From: Affinundibacterium seohonense
GTDB taxonomy: Bacteria; Pseudomonadota; Gammaproteobacteria; Burkholderiales; Burkholderiaceae_D
Direction: 5' to 3'
Length of the DNA: 50,046 nucleotides
Assembly: GCF_014284305.1 (NCBI RefSeq)
Contig: NZ_JACOFW010000029.1
Location: forward strand, 1 to 50,046
Part shown: positions 1-8,546 of the stretch, in pieces
Layout of the letters: each line of letters starts with the position of its first letter
Numbering within the stretch: position 1 is the first letter of the stretch
Notes under the pieces: model-generated
What the model was told of the DNA's origin: nothing
Seen by the model: the letters and a program-made list of their open reading frames with translations, nothing else
Databases searched by the model: none
Program-made: the position numbers and the translations under genes

Positions 1-16
1 ACGCTTCGCTTCAGCA

Positions 17-109
17 TAATTTGTGCATCACAAAAAATGGGAAAGTGTTGAAACTCGCTACGCTCAGACAACAACACTTTCTTATCCATTTTCTGTGAAG
101 CACAAATTA
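17..109. repeat. Long imperfect inverted repeat (REP-like hairpin 1)
   Basis: Arms at about 17-50 and 72-109 are complementary with a few mismatches; the outer part pairs TAATTTGTG with CACAAATTA. The loop reads AAACTCGCTACGCTCAGACA. A very similar loop occurs, inverted, in the hairpin at 254-345, so the two are probably copies of one dispersed intergenic repeat family. No coding potential is seen. Confidence 0.7.
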
Positions 110-253
110 CATCGTCTCAAACGGGGGCAAGTCAAAAACAACTGCAACATCAAAACAACCAATTTCGACGGCCATTCGTTTTTCTATTGGCTTTCTTAGG
201 CATTTGCTTTTGACTTTGACTTTGCTTTTGACGCTCTTCCACTTCTGACACTG

Positions 254-345
254 CCAATTGTGCAAGGCAGAAATGGGAAGAAGAGAGTCAGATGTTTGAG
301 CGCAGCGAGTTTCTGACTCTCCCCATTTTTGTCTTGCACAATTGG
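254..345. repeat. Long imperfect inverted repeat (REP-like hairpin 2)
   Basis: Arms at 254-292 and 312-345 pair: CCAATTGTGCAAG with CTTGCACAATTGG on the outside, and GAGAGTCAGA with TCTGACTCTC next to the loop. The loop TGTTTGAGCGCAGCGAGTT is the near reverse complement of the loop in the hairpin at 17-109. The arms themselves differ between the two hairpins. Confidence 0.7.
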
Positions 346-375
346 GAACCCGAAGGGCAGTGGCAGCGTGGTCGC

Positions 376-412
376 CTTTCTTTGCTTACTTTCTTTGGCG
401 AAGCAAAGAAAG
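376..412. repeat. Short inverted repeat in an intergenic repeat cluster
   Basis: CTTTCTTTGCTT at 376-387 is the exact complement of AAGCAAAGAAAG at 401-412. It is part of the same repeat-rich gap beyond the end of the efflux operon. No gene is seen on either strand from 1 to 474; the open frames there run through the repeats and are judged spurious. Confidence 0.6.
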
Positions 413-474
413 TGAGTGGCTGTCGGGCCACTCCCGACCTGCGAACGATGAGCGGACAAGAAAAGCAAATCAAA

Positions 475-508
475 AACAAAAAAGCCGAACCTATTACAGT
501 CCGGCTTT
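475..508 (-). terminator. Rho-independent terminator of the RND efflux operon
   Basis: On the minus strand AAAGCCG (502-508 side) pairs with CGGCTTT (481-487 side) around a 14-nt loop, followed by a T-rich run. It lies about 24 nt past the stop codon of the outer-membrane factor gene, as expected for the end of the three-gene operon. Confidence 0.75.
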
Positions 509-531
509 CGCAAAATACCGTCAAACAAAAA

Positions 532-1962
532 CTACTGCCCCCAACCACCCCCAACAGCCTTATACAAAGCCACACCAGAACTCAGCTTCGCACGTTGACT
601 ATCAATCGCAGCAATCTCAGCCTGCATCAAATCTCTTTGTGCATTCAATACTTCGACATAGGCGCTATACCCGCTTTGATAACGCAAATTCGACAAACGA
701 TAAGTTTCACGCACCGCCGTTAAACGAGATTGTGTTGAAGCATCGATTTCCGCATTGCTCGCTGCATTATTCAAACTATCGTGCACATCGCGGAAAGCAT
801 TTTGCACGATCTGAACATACTGCCCCACAGCCTGACGTTTGCGCGCTTCGGCGCCTTCCACTACTGCACCGACAGCACCAGCGCGAAACACGGGTTGTGC
901 CAAGCTTGTTGCGACATTCCACAACAATGATGCTGGGCTGAATAAATCTTCCAACATGCGCGATTCCCGCCCGAGCGCAGTGGTTAAACGCAAACTAGGA
1001 AAGTAAGCTGACTTGGCTTGACCAACATCGGCGTTAGCGGCAACCAAAGCTTGCTCGGCAGCGACAAGATCGGGGCGACGCGCCAACAAATCAGATGGTA
1101 ACTCTGCTGCGGCCGGCAGATTTTGTACCAATTGTTGTATCGTCAAACCACGTGGAATCTCAGGATTCATTACTTGCTTTGGTGTGCGTCCGACCAACAC
1201 TGCCAATGCAGATTCAACATTGCGTAATGCCTGCTTCGCTTGCGCGAAAGCGATTTCACCAGCAGCGAGTTCAGATTCGGCGTAATGCAAATCGATATCA
1301 CCAATCACACCTGCTGCATGACGTTTGCGCTGTAAGCTTAAATTCTCTTGACGGCTCTTTAACGTCGTTTCAGCAAATGCTAACTGGGCGTCGAAAGCGC
1401 GCAGAGAGAAGTAAGTTTGTGCCACATTCGCGACTAAACTAATTTGCACTGCATCGCGTGTGGATTGCTGCGACAACAAACGTGCTTTCGCGGCCTCATC
1501 GGCACGACTCAATTTACCAAACAGGTCTAGCTCATATGCTGCGCTCAATCCAAATTGGTAATTCTCGGCAACCAGTTTGGCATTGGCAGGTAACTTGCCA
1601 GAGTTTTCACTGGTGCGAGAACGGCTCACTGCCAAATTCGCATCAACGGTCGGAAAACGATTTGCCAGCGCAATTCCGGCAGTCGCTTTCGCTTCATCCA
1701 TACGGGCCGTCGCTATCAACAAATCTTGATTTTGTTTCAGTGCGTCGTCGATCAGTTGATTCAACACTGGATCTTGTAGGCCCTTCCACCAATTCTTTAA
1801 TGCCGTATTTTGCACATTAGAGGATGATGTTGATTGCGGCAAATCCAATTGCGGACGTTGATAGTCAGGTCCGACGGAAATACATCCGGCCAAAGTTAAA
1901 CTCAACACCAGCGGCAACATTTTCAAGCTGGCGCTTTGAGGAAAAATCTTCCCTAATCTCAT
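532..1962 (-). CDS. RND efflux outer-membrane factor, NodT/OprM family lipoprotein
   Basis: Outer-membrane channel of a tripartite multidrug pump; it forms the TolC-like exit duct with the adaptor and pump encoded just upstream. The 476-aa length is normal for the family. The N-terminus is a lipoprotein signal with lipobox LAGC at about residues 24-27, followed by the family-typical ISVGPDYQRP. Two OEP repeats follow, with long coiled-coil heptads (for example LAQPVFRAGA and YVEVLNAQRDLMQAEI). The ATG overlaps the stop of the pump gene by 4 nt (ATGA) and has a GAGGTG ribosome site, so translation is coupled. A terminator follows. Family assignment is secure; the substrate range cannot be read from the sequence. 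Confidence 0.93.
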   Translation of the reverse strand: MRLGKIFPQSASLKMLPLVLSLTLAGCISVGPDYQRPQLDLPQSTSSSNVQNTALKNWWKGLQDPVLNQLIDDALKQNQDLLIATARMDEAKATAGIALANRFPTVDANLAVSRSRTSENSGKLPANAKLVAENYQFGLSAAYELDLFGKLSRADEAAKARLLSQQSTRDAVQISLVANVAQTYFSLRAFDAQLAFAETTLKSRQENLSLQRKRHAAGVIGDIDLHYAESELAAGEIAFAQAKQALRNVESALAVLVGRTPKQVMNPEIPRGLTIQQLVQNLPAAAELPSDLLARRPDLVAAEQALVAANADVGQAKSAYFPSLRLTTALGRESRMLEDLFSPASLLWNVATSLAQPVFRAGAVGAVVEGAEARKRQAVGQYVQIVQNAFRDVHDSLNNAASNAEIDASTQSRLTAVRETYRLSNLRYQSGYSAYVEVLNAQRDLMQAEIAAIDSQRAKLSSGVALYKAVGGGWGQ

Positions 1963-4900
1963 GATTTCACCTCATTATTTTCTTTAGCTGCATCTGTACT
2001 TTTCACATCATTTTCCACTTTTCTAAATGGATTCTCAAATGGATCGTTGGCATACTTGTGCTCTGGATAATCAAAGTCCGTATCTAAAGTTTTAAAGCGA
2101 CGGTCATAGATCAATTTAAAGAACAATGGCACCAAGAAAATCGCGAGGAAGGTCGCGGCAATCATGCCACCCAACACACCAGTACCCAAAGATTGACGCG
2201 CTGCCGCACCAGCACCACTGGAGAACGCCAAGGGAACCACACCCAAAATAAATGCCAAGGAAGTCATCAAAATTGGACGGAAACGTAAACGTGCCGCTTC
2301 GACTGCCGCCGCAACTGGCGCATAACCTTCATGCACTTTCATTACCGCAAACTCCACAATCAAAATCGCATTTTTCGCAGACAAACCTAGCAAGGTAACC
2401 AAACCAATTTGGAAATACACGTCATTATTAAATTGACGCAGATACACGGCTAACAATGCACCGAAGATACCAAATGGCATCGCCAACAAAACGGAGAACG
2501 GCAAAGACCATTTTTCATATTGCGCTGCAAGGATCAAGAAAATCATCAAGACACCCGCACCCAAGGCCATGCCGCCAGCGCTGCTGCTACGTTTTTCTTG
2601 AAACGATGCACCACCCCAGTCATACGTCACATCCGCTGGTAAGACATTTTTCGCCGCACGTTCCATCGCAGCAATCGCCTGACCAGAACTGAAACCAGGT
2701 TTCGCATCACCGAGCAACTTGATCGCAGGCAGCGCATTGAAGCGCTGTACAGAATCGGGGCCGGTAATGAACTTCGTCGTTGTGAAGGCACGGATAGGAA
2801 TCATCTGGCCAGTCGTCGAGCGCACATACAAATTACCGATATCTTCAGGCTTAGCGCGATATTGACCTTCGGCTTGCAACTGCACTGTGTAGACACGACC
2901 ATTTTTATTAAAGTCGTTCACATAGTAACTACCCAAAGTTGCGGCTAATGTATTGTAGACATCCGATAGGACCACGCCCATTGCGCGTGCTTTTTCATTA
3001 TCGACATCGACGAACAACTGCGGAGAATTCGCTTGCCACAAAGTTTTGACGCCTGCTAATTCTGGTTGCTTATTCGCTTCCGCGATCAAGGCTGGTAACA
3101 ATTCGGCCAAGCGTTTTACACCGCCCTCACCTTTGTTTTGCAAATAGAACTCAAAACCACCAGTTTGTCCTAAACCTTGAATTGCAGGTGGGCTGAAAAA
3201 CAAAGGCAAACCTTCTTTAATACCACCCGTTTTCATAAATGCTTCGCCCACCAATTCTTTGGCCGATTTGTCGCGCTCATCCCACGAACGCAATGGGAAG
3301 AACATGGTCGCTGAAGAAGACTTCAAACCGCCACCGCCCAAGAAATCCAATCCAATCAAAGAAAAACGCGTGTCGATATCTTTGCTCGATTCAAGCGCCG
3401 TTTCCATTTGCTTAACCATCATATTCGTGCGCTCTAAAGAGGCACCTTCTGGCAAGATTGCGGCACCGATGAAATAACCCTGATCTTCATCTGGCACCAA
3501 ACCACCTGGCACCGTTTTCCACAGCAAGCCAGCCAAAGCGATCATGCCGACGAACAAGCTCACACCTAACACTGCACGCTTCAAGAAGAAAGTCACACCG
3601 GCGGTATAACGTCGGGTCAAATGCGCAAATGCGTGGTTAAACCAATCAAAGAAACGATTGTGATTTTCCGCACCTGGCTTCAACAAAATCGCGCACAAGG
3701 CAGGTGTCAAAGTCAAAGCAACGATACCGGACAAAATCACCGCAATCGAAATCGTGACGGAGAACTGACGATATAACTCACCAGCCAAACCGCCCAAAAA
3801 TGCAATCGGACCAAACGCAGCAACCAAGACCAAGACAATCGCAATCACTGGACCTGTCACTTCTTGCATTGCTTCGATCGCCGCTTCTTTCGGAGACATG
3901 CCTTCTTCATTCATCAAACGTTCAACGTTTTCCAACACCACGATCGCATCATCGACCACGATACCAATTGCCAGAACCATACCGAACAAGGTCAAGGTAT
4001 TGATGCTGTAGCCAAGCATATGCAAACCTGCCATCGTACCGATCAAGGAAACCGGAACTGCCAATGTAGGAATGATGGTCGCGCGCCAGCTTTGCAGGAA
4101 CAAGTACACCACGACAAAGACCAACACCATTGCTTCGGCTAAGGTTTTTAACACTTCATAAATTGATTCCGTCACGAATGGTGTTGTGTCGTAAGGCGTG
4201 TCGTAGGTCATTCCTTCTGGGAATTTCGCCTTCAATTCTTGTAAGGTTTTTTCTACCGCTTCGCGTGTATCTAATGCGTTCGCGCCAGTCTGCAAGAAAA
4301 TACCGACGTTCGCGGATGGATGACCATTGATACGTCCATACAAGTTGTAATCTTTTGATCCCAACTCAACACGTGCGACATCACTTAAGCGGACAGTGCT
4401 ACCGCCTTTACCTGCTTTAATGATGATATTGGCAAACTCGGACGGTTCCAATAATCGTCCTTTTGCCGTGACGGTCATCGTCAATTCTTCAGTGTTATTC
4501 GGTGGCGCACCAATCTTACCAGCGGCATATTGCGCATTCTGTTCACCCACTGCACTCGCGATATCAGCAACCGTAACGCCGAGTTGTGCCATACGATCTG
4601 GACGCATCCAAATACGCATCGCATAATCTTTTGCACCAAACACTTGGACATTGGTCGTACCAGGAATACGCTTAATTGCATCAAGCACGTTTTGCGTCAC
4701 ATAATTCGACAAATACAAATCGTCGTAGCGATTGTCTTTAGAATAGAAAGCAGCAACCACCAAGAAATTCGATGAACTCTTAGATACGGTCACGCCTTGA
4801 CGGCGCACCTCTTGCGGCAATTTCGCTTCAGCCTGACGCACGCGGTTATTCACGTTAACTGCGGCGATATCCAAATCCGTACCAACATCGAAAGTCACGT

Positions 4901-5174
4901 TAATCGAAACGCGACCATCTGCTGCCGACACAGAATCCATGTACAACATATTCTCAACACCGTTAATTTGCTCTTCAATCGGAGCCGCAACAGTACGTTC
5001 CAACACTTCAGCAGAAGCGCCAGGATAGAAAGCAACAACATTCACCACCGGTGGTGAAATTTCGGGATAACGTTCGATTGGCAAGACGCGCAAGGCGGCC
5101 AATCCTGCGATCACGATGATCAACGACACGACAGTCGCGAAAATCGGTCGATTAATAAAAAATTTAGAAAACAT
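1959..5174 (-). CDS. RND multidrug efflux pump, HAE1 family inner-membrane transporter (AcrB/MexB-like)
   Basis: Proton-driven inner-membrane pump of the tripartite system. It is full length (1071 aa; the family is about 1030-1070). It begins MFSKFFINRPIFATVVSLII, the usual HAE1 first helix. The proton-relay residues are visible: the Asp-Asp pair in GIVVDDAIVVLENVERLM (TM4) and the Lys in GLSAKNAILIVEFA (TM10). The two large periplasmic porter/docking loops and the duplicated 6-TM halves are present. It lies between the adaptor (47-nt gap) and the outer-membrane factor (4-nt overlap). The start is preceded by AAGGA. The charged C-terminal tail is typical. AcrB, MexB, TtgB and CmeB are all equally close family names. 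Confidence 0.95.
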   Translation of the reverse strand: MFSKFFINRPIFATVVSLIIVIAGLAALRVLPIERYPEISPPVVNVVAFYPGASAEVLERTVAAPIEEQINGVENMLYMDSVSAADGRVSINVTFDVGTDLDIAAVNVNNRVRQAEAKLPQEVRRQGVTVSKSSSNFLVVAAFYSKDNRYDDLYLSNYVTQNVLDAIKRIPGTTNVQVFGAKDYAMRIWMRPDRMAQLGVTVADIASAVGEQNAQYAAGKIGAPPNNTEELTMTVTAKGRLLEPSEFANIIIKAGKGGSTVRLSDVARVELGSKDYNLYGRINGHPSANVGIFLQTGANALDTREAVEKTLQELKAKFPEGMTYDTPYDTTPFVTESIYEVLKTLAEAMVLVFVVVYLFLQSWRATIIPTLAVPVSLIGTMAGLHMLGYSINTLTLFGMVLAIGIVVDDAIVVLENVERLMNEEGMSPKEAAIEAMQEVTGPVIAIVLVLVAAFGPIAFLGGLAGELYRQFSVTISIAVILSGIVALTLTPALCAILLKPGAENHNRFFDWFNHAFAHLTRRYTAGVTFFLKRAVLGVSLFVGMIALAGLLWKTVPGGLVPDEDQGYFIGAAILPEGASLERTNMMVKQMETALESSKDIDTRFSLIGLDFLGGGGLKSSSATMFFPLRSWDERDKSAKELVGEAFMKTGGIKEGLPLFFSPPAIQGLGQTGGFEFYLQNKGEGGVKRLAELLPALIAEANKQPELAGVKTLWQANSPQLFVDVDNEKARAMGVVLSDVYNTLAATLGSYYVNDFNKNGRVYTVQLQAEGQYRAKPEDIGNLYVRSTTGQMIPIRAFTTTKFITGPDSVQRFNALPAIKLLGDAKPGFSSGQAIAAMERAAKNVLPADVTYDWGGASFQEKRSSSAGGMALGAGVLMIFLILAAQYEKWSLPFSVLLAMPFGIFGALLAVYLRQFNNDVYFQIGLVTLLGLSAKNAILIVEFAVMKVHEGYAPVAAAVEAARLRFRPILMTSLAFILGVVPLAFSSGAGAAARQSLGTGVLGGMIAATFLAIFLVPLFFKLIYDRRFKTLDTDFDYPEHKYANDPFENPFRKVENDVKSTDAAKENNEVKS

Positions 5175-5221
5175 AAGGAGTCCTTAAAATCGATAACGAT
5201 ACACACGCATCCTTTACGGAC

Positions 5222-6529
5222 TTAGTGCGCACCTTTCGCGCTTGCGGAAGCAGAAGCTGCAGGGGCTGCTGGCGCAGCAGGTGCTGTGCTTGCGGCTGTG
5301 TTTGCGGCTGTTTTTGCATCAATGGCGACAGGTTTCACTGTCATGCCAGGATCATGGGCTTTGATAAATCCATCTACCAAAACGCGCTCACCCGCTTGCA
5401 AACCTTTCGTTACGATCCATTCGCCACGCGACCAGCCATCCAACTGAACTGGACGCGGTACCAATTTATTATCTGGCGATACGCCAAATACCATCTTGCC
5501 CATAGGACTATCAATCACTGCACGTTGCGGAACCGCAATTGCCGCTTGGCGCGTCGCACCTTGCAACATCACACGTACAAATTGGCCTGGACGCAAAGCA
5601 CCGTCTGGATTCGCAATCTGCGCACGCGCATCAAAACCACCCGTTGTCGTGTTCACTTTCTCGCTCAAGAAATTCATCTTGCCCGCCGTCGGGAAAATTT
5701 CGCCGTTGGCCATTTTCAATTTCACATTGAAATCTAAGCCACCGTTACTGGCGCGCTTACCTGGCAAATGTAATTTACCGTTACTCAAATCCGCATTGAG
5801 TTTCAGATAATCTGCTTCACTCACACTAAAATTGACATAGATAGGGTCAGTCTGCACGATAGTCGTCAACAAGCTATCGGCGGGCGTGACTAAACTACCA
5901 TTCGGCTTCACAGCAACACCTGTAACACCCGAAATTGGTGCGACTACTTTGGTATAACTAAGATTTAATTTCGCCTCATTGACTTGCGCTCGAACTTGCT
6001 TAAAGCTCGCTTCGGCCATTTCTAACGCAGATTTAGCGTCATCATATTCACGCTGACTAATGGCTTTCTCGGACGCCAAAGGTGTCAAGCGTGCATATTC
6101 ACGTTTCGCTTGATTTAACTTTGCCTCACTGACGCCAAGTGCCGCTTCGGCAGATGCCAATTGGGTTTGATAAGAACCCGGATCAATTTGAAATAACACT
6201 TGGCCTGCTTTGACTTTCGCGCCTTCTTCATAGACGCGCTGCTCCAAGATGCCGCTGATACGCGCACGCACCTCGGTTTCGCGTATACCTGCTGTTTGCC
6301 CGACAAATTCAAAATCTACTGGCAAATCACGGCCTTGCAAAGTCACTACATTGACTTCTGGTGGTGGCATTCCAGCTCCTGCCGGTGCATTTGAAGCCCC
6401 TTTATTACATGCAGTCAAACCCAAAACTGGTAAAGCTAAAGCAAGCACAATCGCTAACTTATTGAATTTAAATGAAAAAGCCATCGCATTTTGGCTATTT
6501 TTCTGATGACGAATGAAAGTCTTGCTCAT
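5222..6529 (-). CDS. RND efflux periplasmic adaptor subunit, AcrA/MexA-like lipoprotein
   Basis: Periplasmic membrane-fusion protein that bridges pump and outer-membrane channel. The chosen ATG (MSKTFIRHQ) has GAGGG upstream; the frame opens further but without a ribosome site. A lipoprotein signal ends at LTAC, with Cys at about residue 41. The order is then typical of the family: a first biotinyl-lipoyl half (RARISGILEQRVYEEGAKVKAGQ), an alpha-helical coiled-coil hairpin, a second lipoyl half (ISGVTGVAVKPNGSLV), a beta-barrel, and a membrane-proximal domain. The C-terminus is an unusual Ala/Pro/Ser-rich low-complexity tail. It is the first gene of the operon and is read away from the TetR gene, with a shared operator between them. 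Confidence 0.94.
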   Translation of the reverse strand: MSKTFIRHQKNSQNAMAFSFKFNKLAIVLALALPVLGLTACNKGASNAPAGAGMPPPEVNVVTLQGRDLPVDFEFVGQTAGIRETEVRARISGILEQRVYEEGAKVKAGQVLFQIDPGSYQTQLASAEAALGVSEAKLNQAKREYARLTPLASEKAISQREYDDAKSALEMAEASFKQVRAQVNEAKLNLSYTKVVAPISGVTGVAVKPNGSLVTPADSLLTTIVQTDPIYVNFSVSEADYLKLNADLSNGKLHLPGKRASNGGLDFNVKLKMANGEIFPTAGKMNFLSEKVNTTTGGFDARAQIANPDGALRPGQFVRVMLQGATRQAAIAVPQRAVIDSPMGKMVFGVSPDNKLVPRPVQLDGWSRGEWIVTKGLQAGERVLVDGFIKAHDPGMTVKPVAIDAKTAANTAASTAPAAPAAPAASASASAKGAH

Positions 6530-6567
6530 GAATTCCCTCTTTAAATGATGATTGCCGTGTGCTATTA

Positions 6568-6591
6568 TATACATACACGAATGTTTGTATA
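6568..6591. promoter_or_regulatory. Palindromic operator in the efflux/TetR divergent region
   Basis: TATACATACA, a 4-nt centre CGAA, then TGTTTGTATA: a 24-bp inverted repeat with one mismatched pair. It resembles the TACATACA...TGTATGTA operators of AcrR/TtgR-type repressors (established knowledge). It lies 39 nt upstream of the adaptor start and 97 nt upstream of the TetR start, so one bound repressor could control both. Confidence 0.75.
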
Positions 6592-6687
6592 GTTCAAAAT
6601 TGTAAAATCCGTCAAATATATAAAAATAAAATATCAGGTAGATCGCCTATTTATGGCGCATTGACCGCGACACCGAGGAGCTCCACC

Positions 6688-7323
6688 ATGGTCCGAAAAA
6701 CCAAAGAAGATACCCAGCAAACTTATGAGGCGCTACTTAATGCAGCTGAACAAGTGTTCTGTGAAAAAGGTGTATCCAAATCGACTTTAAACGATGTTGC
6801 CTGCGCGGCCGGTATGACGCGCGGTGCGATTTATTGGCATTTCAAAGACAAAAAAGAGTTATTTCATGCGCTATGTGATCGCGCATTTATGCCGATTGAG
6901 ATGATGCTCAATGAAATTACCAGCAATTCGATTGATGATCCCATGGCAGCAATACGCCAACTGAACTTACACTTTATAGCGCAAGTGACGGCAAATACAA
7001 GACAAACGAAGATGATGGACATCATTTTTCATCGCTGTGAAAAAACAGCAGAAATGCAATCCTTTATACAAGAGCGCGAGAGTCGAAATGAATGCCTAGA
7101 TAAAATTGGTGATATTTTTCGTGAGGGCGTCAAAAAAGGCATACTCCCACCAGACACCGATATACAAATCGCAGTTCAAATTAACCATGCGTTCTTAATT
7201 GGGCTAATACACGAATGGTTAATTGAGCCTAGTGCTTACGATTTGGCTGCACATGCAGAAATGATGATTGATGCCGTATTGTTTGGTCTATTGAATAAGC
7301 CACCACTTAAGAAAGTTTCTTAG
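6688..7323 (+). CDS. TetR/AcrR-family transcriptional repressor of the efflux operon
   Basis: DNA-binding repressor of 211 aa, expected to release the operator when a pump substrate binds. The start MVRKTKEDTQQTYEALLNAA follows GAGGAG; the frame continues upstream without a ribosome site. The TetR helix-turn-helix is clear at about residues 30-60 (STLNDVACAAGMTRGAIYWH, then FKDKKELFHAL), and the C-terminal ligand-binding domain resembles AcrR/TtgR. It is transcribed divergently from the pump operon across a 24-bp palindrome, the standard arrangement for a local repressor. The target is inferred from position. Confidence 0.92.
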   Translation: MVRKTKEDTQQTYEALLNAAEQVFCEKGVSKSTLNDVACAAGMTRGAIYWHFKDKKELFHALCDRAFMPIEMMLNEITSNSIDDPMAAIRQLNLHFIAQVTANTRQTKMMDIIFHRCEKTAEMQSFIQERESRNECLDKIGDIFREGVKKGILPPDTDIQIAVQINHAFLIGLIHEWLIEPSAYDLAAHAEMMIDAVLFGLLNKPPLKKVS

Positions 7324-7356
7324 AAGCCCATCAATTCAAGTAACGCGTTTGGGAAA

Positions 7357-7989
7357 TTAACCCGGTAACTTCCAATCAAAACGCACTGCCATTAATCGTA
7401 GAAATAAGGTAACGGCAATACCACTAATGACCGCAAATAACTCTGTTGTTCCAAGCAAAGTTAGTCCTAAGTAAGCCCAACATCCCAGAAAAGCACAAGT
7501 CGCATAGAGCTGACCACGACGAAACACCATGGGAATTTCATTACAAATAATATCGCGCAAGACGCCACCAAAAATTCCGGTGATCACGCCCATCATCACG
7601 CAAACAAATAAAGGCATCTTCATGCCATATGCCAAGGAAGCCCCACCGACGCTAAACAATCCCAGCCCTAGAGCATCCGCATATAAAATCACGCGCTCAG
7701 TCACAACCAAACGCAACTGTCGGAAAAATGGCGAAACCAAAATACAAAAAATAAACACCAAGGTCGGGTATTCATAGTTTTCTATCCAAAACAATGGGCG
7801 TCTATCCAATAAAATATCACGCACAGTGCCGCCACCAAAAGCCGTAATAAACGCAACCGTAAACACGCCAACCAAATCCATCTTCTTACGTCGAGCCTCG
7901 ACCAAGCCAGAGCTGGCAAACACAAAAACACCAATAACTTCAACCACGTGAAGCACAGTGCTCATTCCAGCGGGAATATTTGTTGACAT
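7357..7989 (-). CDS. TRIC/UPF0126 family membrane protein (YicG-like)
   Basis: Small integral membrane protein of the bacterial TRIC cation-channel family (UPF0126), 210 aa. Two repeats of the domain are visible: GVFVFASSGLVEARRKKMDLVGVF then FGGGTVRDILL, and LFSVGGASLAYG then GIFGGVLRDIICNEIP. The paired GGxxRDI motifs are diagnostic. Bacterial members form trimeric cation-permeable channels in structural work; the physiological role is unsettled. The start at 7989 (MSTNIPAGM) has AAGGAT upstream, while the frame runs 48 codons further without one. It converges on the TetR gene; no clear terminator is seen between them. Confidence 0.88.
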   Translation of the reverse strand: MSTNIPAGMSTVLHVVEVIGVFVFASSGLVEARRKKMDLVGVFTVAFITAFGGGTVRDILLDRRPLFWIENYEYPTLVFIFCILVSPFFRQLRLVVTERVILYADALGLGLFSVGGASLAYGMKMPLFVCVMMGVITGIFGGVLRDIICNEIPMVFRRGQLYATCAFLGCWAYLGLTLLGTTELFAVISGIAVTLFLRLMAVRFDWKLPG

Positions 7990-8047
7990 ACTTATCCTTA
8001 GCGACTCGCGAGTGCGGTCAAAATCGTGCAATCCCATGATTTTATTG

Positions 8048-8053
8048 TATAAT
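8048..8053 (+). promoter_or_regulatory. Possible -10 element for rpmE2
   Basis: A perfect TATAAT about 130 nt upstream of the L31 start, on its strand. No convincing -35 is seen at 16-18 nt. A small stem (TTAGC/GCTAA) follows in the presumed leader. Weak call based on one hexamer. Confidence 0.35.
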
Positions 8054-8183
8054 TGCCGGCTTAGCTTGATGCTAAGAAACTTTTTACATGATTTAAACCC
8101 TGGCAAGTGATAAGCAATCGGGTCAAGAAGCAAGACGACCGCCGAAGTGCGTATTGGCTACCAAACTATTTTTTGAGGCAAGC

Positions 8184-8453
8184 ATGAGAGACGGTATCCA
8201 CCCAAATTATCGTGAAGTTTTGTTCCACGATGTATCTAACGATTTCAAATTCATCACACGTTCTACAATCAACACACGTGACACGATCGAATTCGAAGGC
8301 ACAACTTACCCATTAGTAAAGATCGAGGTTTCTGCTGAATCTCATCCTTTCTACACTGGTAAGCACAAAATTGTTGATACTGCAGGTCGCGTTGATAAAT
8401 TCCGTAAGAAATTCGGTACTGTTGGTTCCAAGACAGCTATCTCGAATCAATAA
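8184..8453 (+). CDS. rpmE2: 50S ribosomal protein L31 type B
   Basis: Ribosomal large-subunit protein L31 of the type B (zinc-free) class, 89 aa. The start [16 protein letters not shown] has GAGG 6-9 nt upstream; an earlier in-frame start would add ten residues not seen in the family. The CxxC zinc ligands of type A L31 are absent, as expected. Signature segments include [21 protein letters not shown]. It is a single-gene unit with a strong terminator right behind it. In many bacteria type B L31 is induced by zinc starvation through Zur; no clear Zur box was found here. Confidence 0.96.
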   Translation: MRDGIHPNYREVLFHDVSNDFKFITRSTINTRDTIEFEGTTYPLVKIEVSAESHPFYTGKHKIVDTAGRVDKFRKKFGTVGSKTAISNQ

Positions 8454-8478
8454 TCAATTTATTCGCATTCGCAGTAAG

Positions 8479-8506
8479 AAAAAAGGCAGCTACGGCTGCC
8501 TTTTTT
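8479..8506 (+). terminator. Rho-independent terminator of rpmE2
   Basis: AAAAAAGGCAGC pairs perfectly with GCTGCCTTTTTT around the tetraloop TACG, 25 nt past the stop codon. The six terminal T residues are the U-tract, so this is a strong terminator. Confidence 0.93.
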
Positions 8507-8546
8507 GTATCATCAAGTTTTATCAAGTTTTATCAAATAAAAAACT

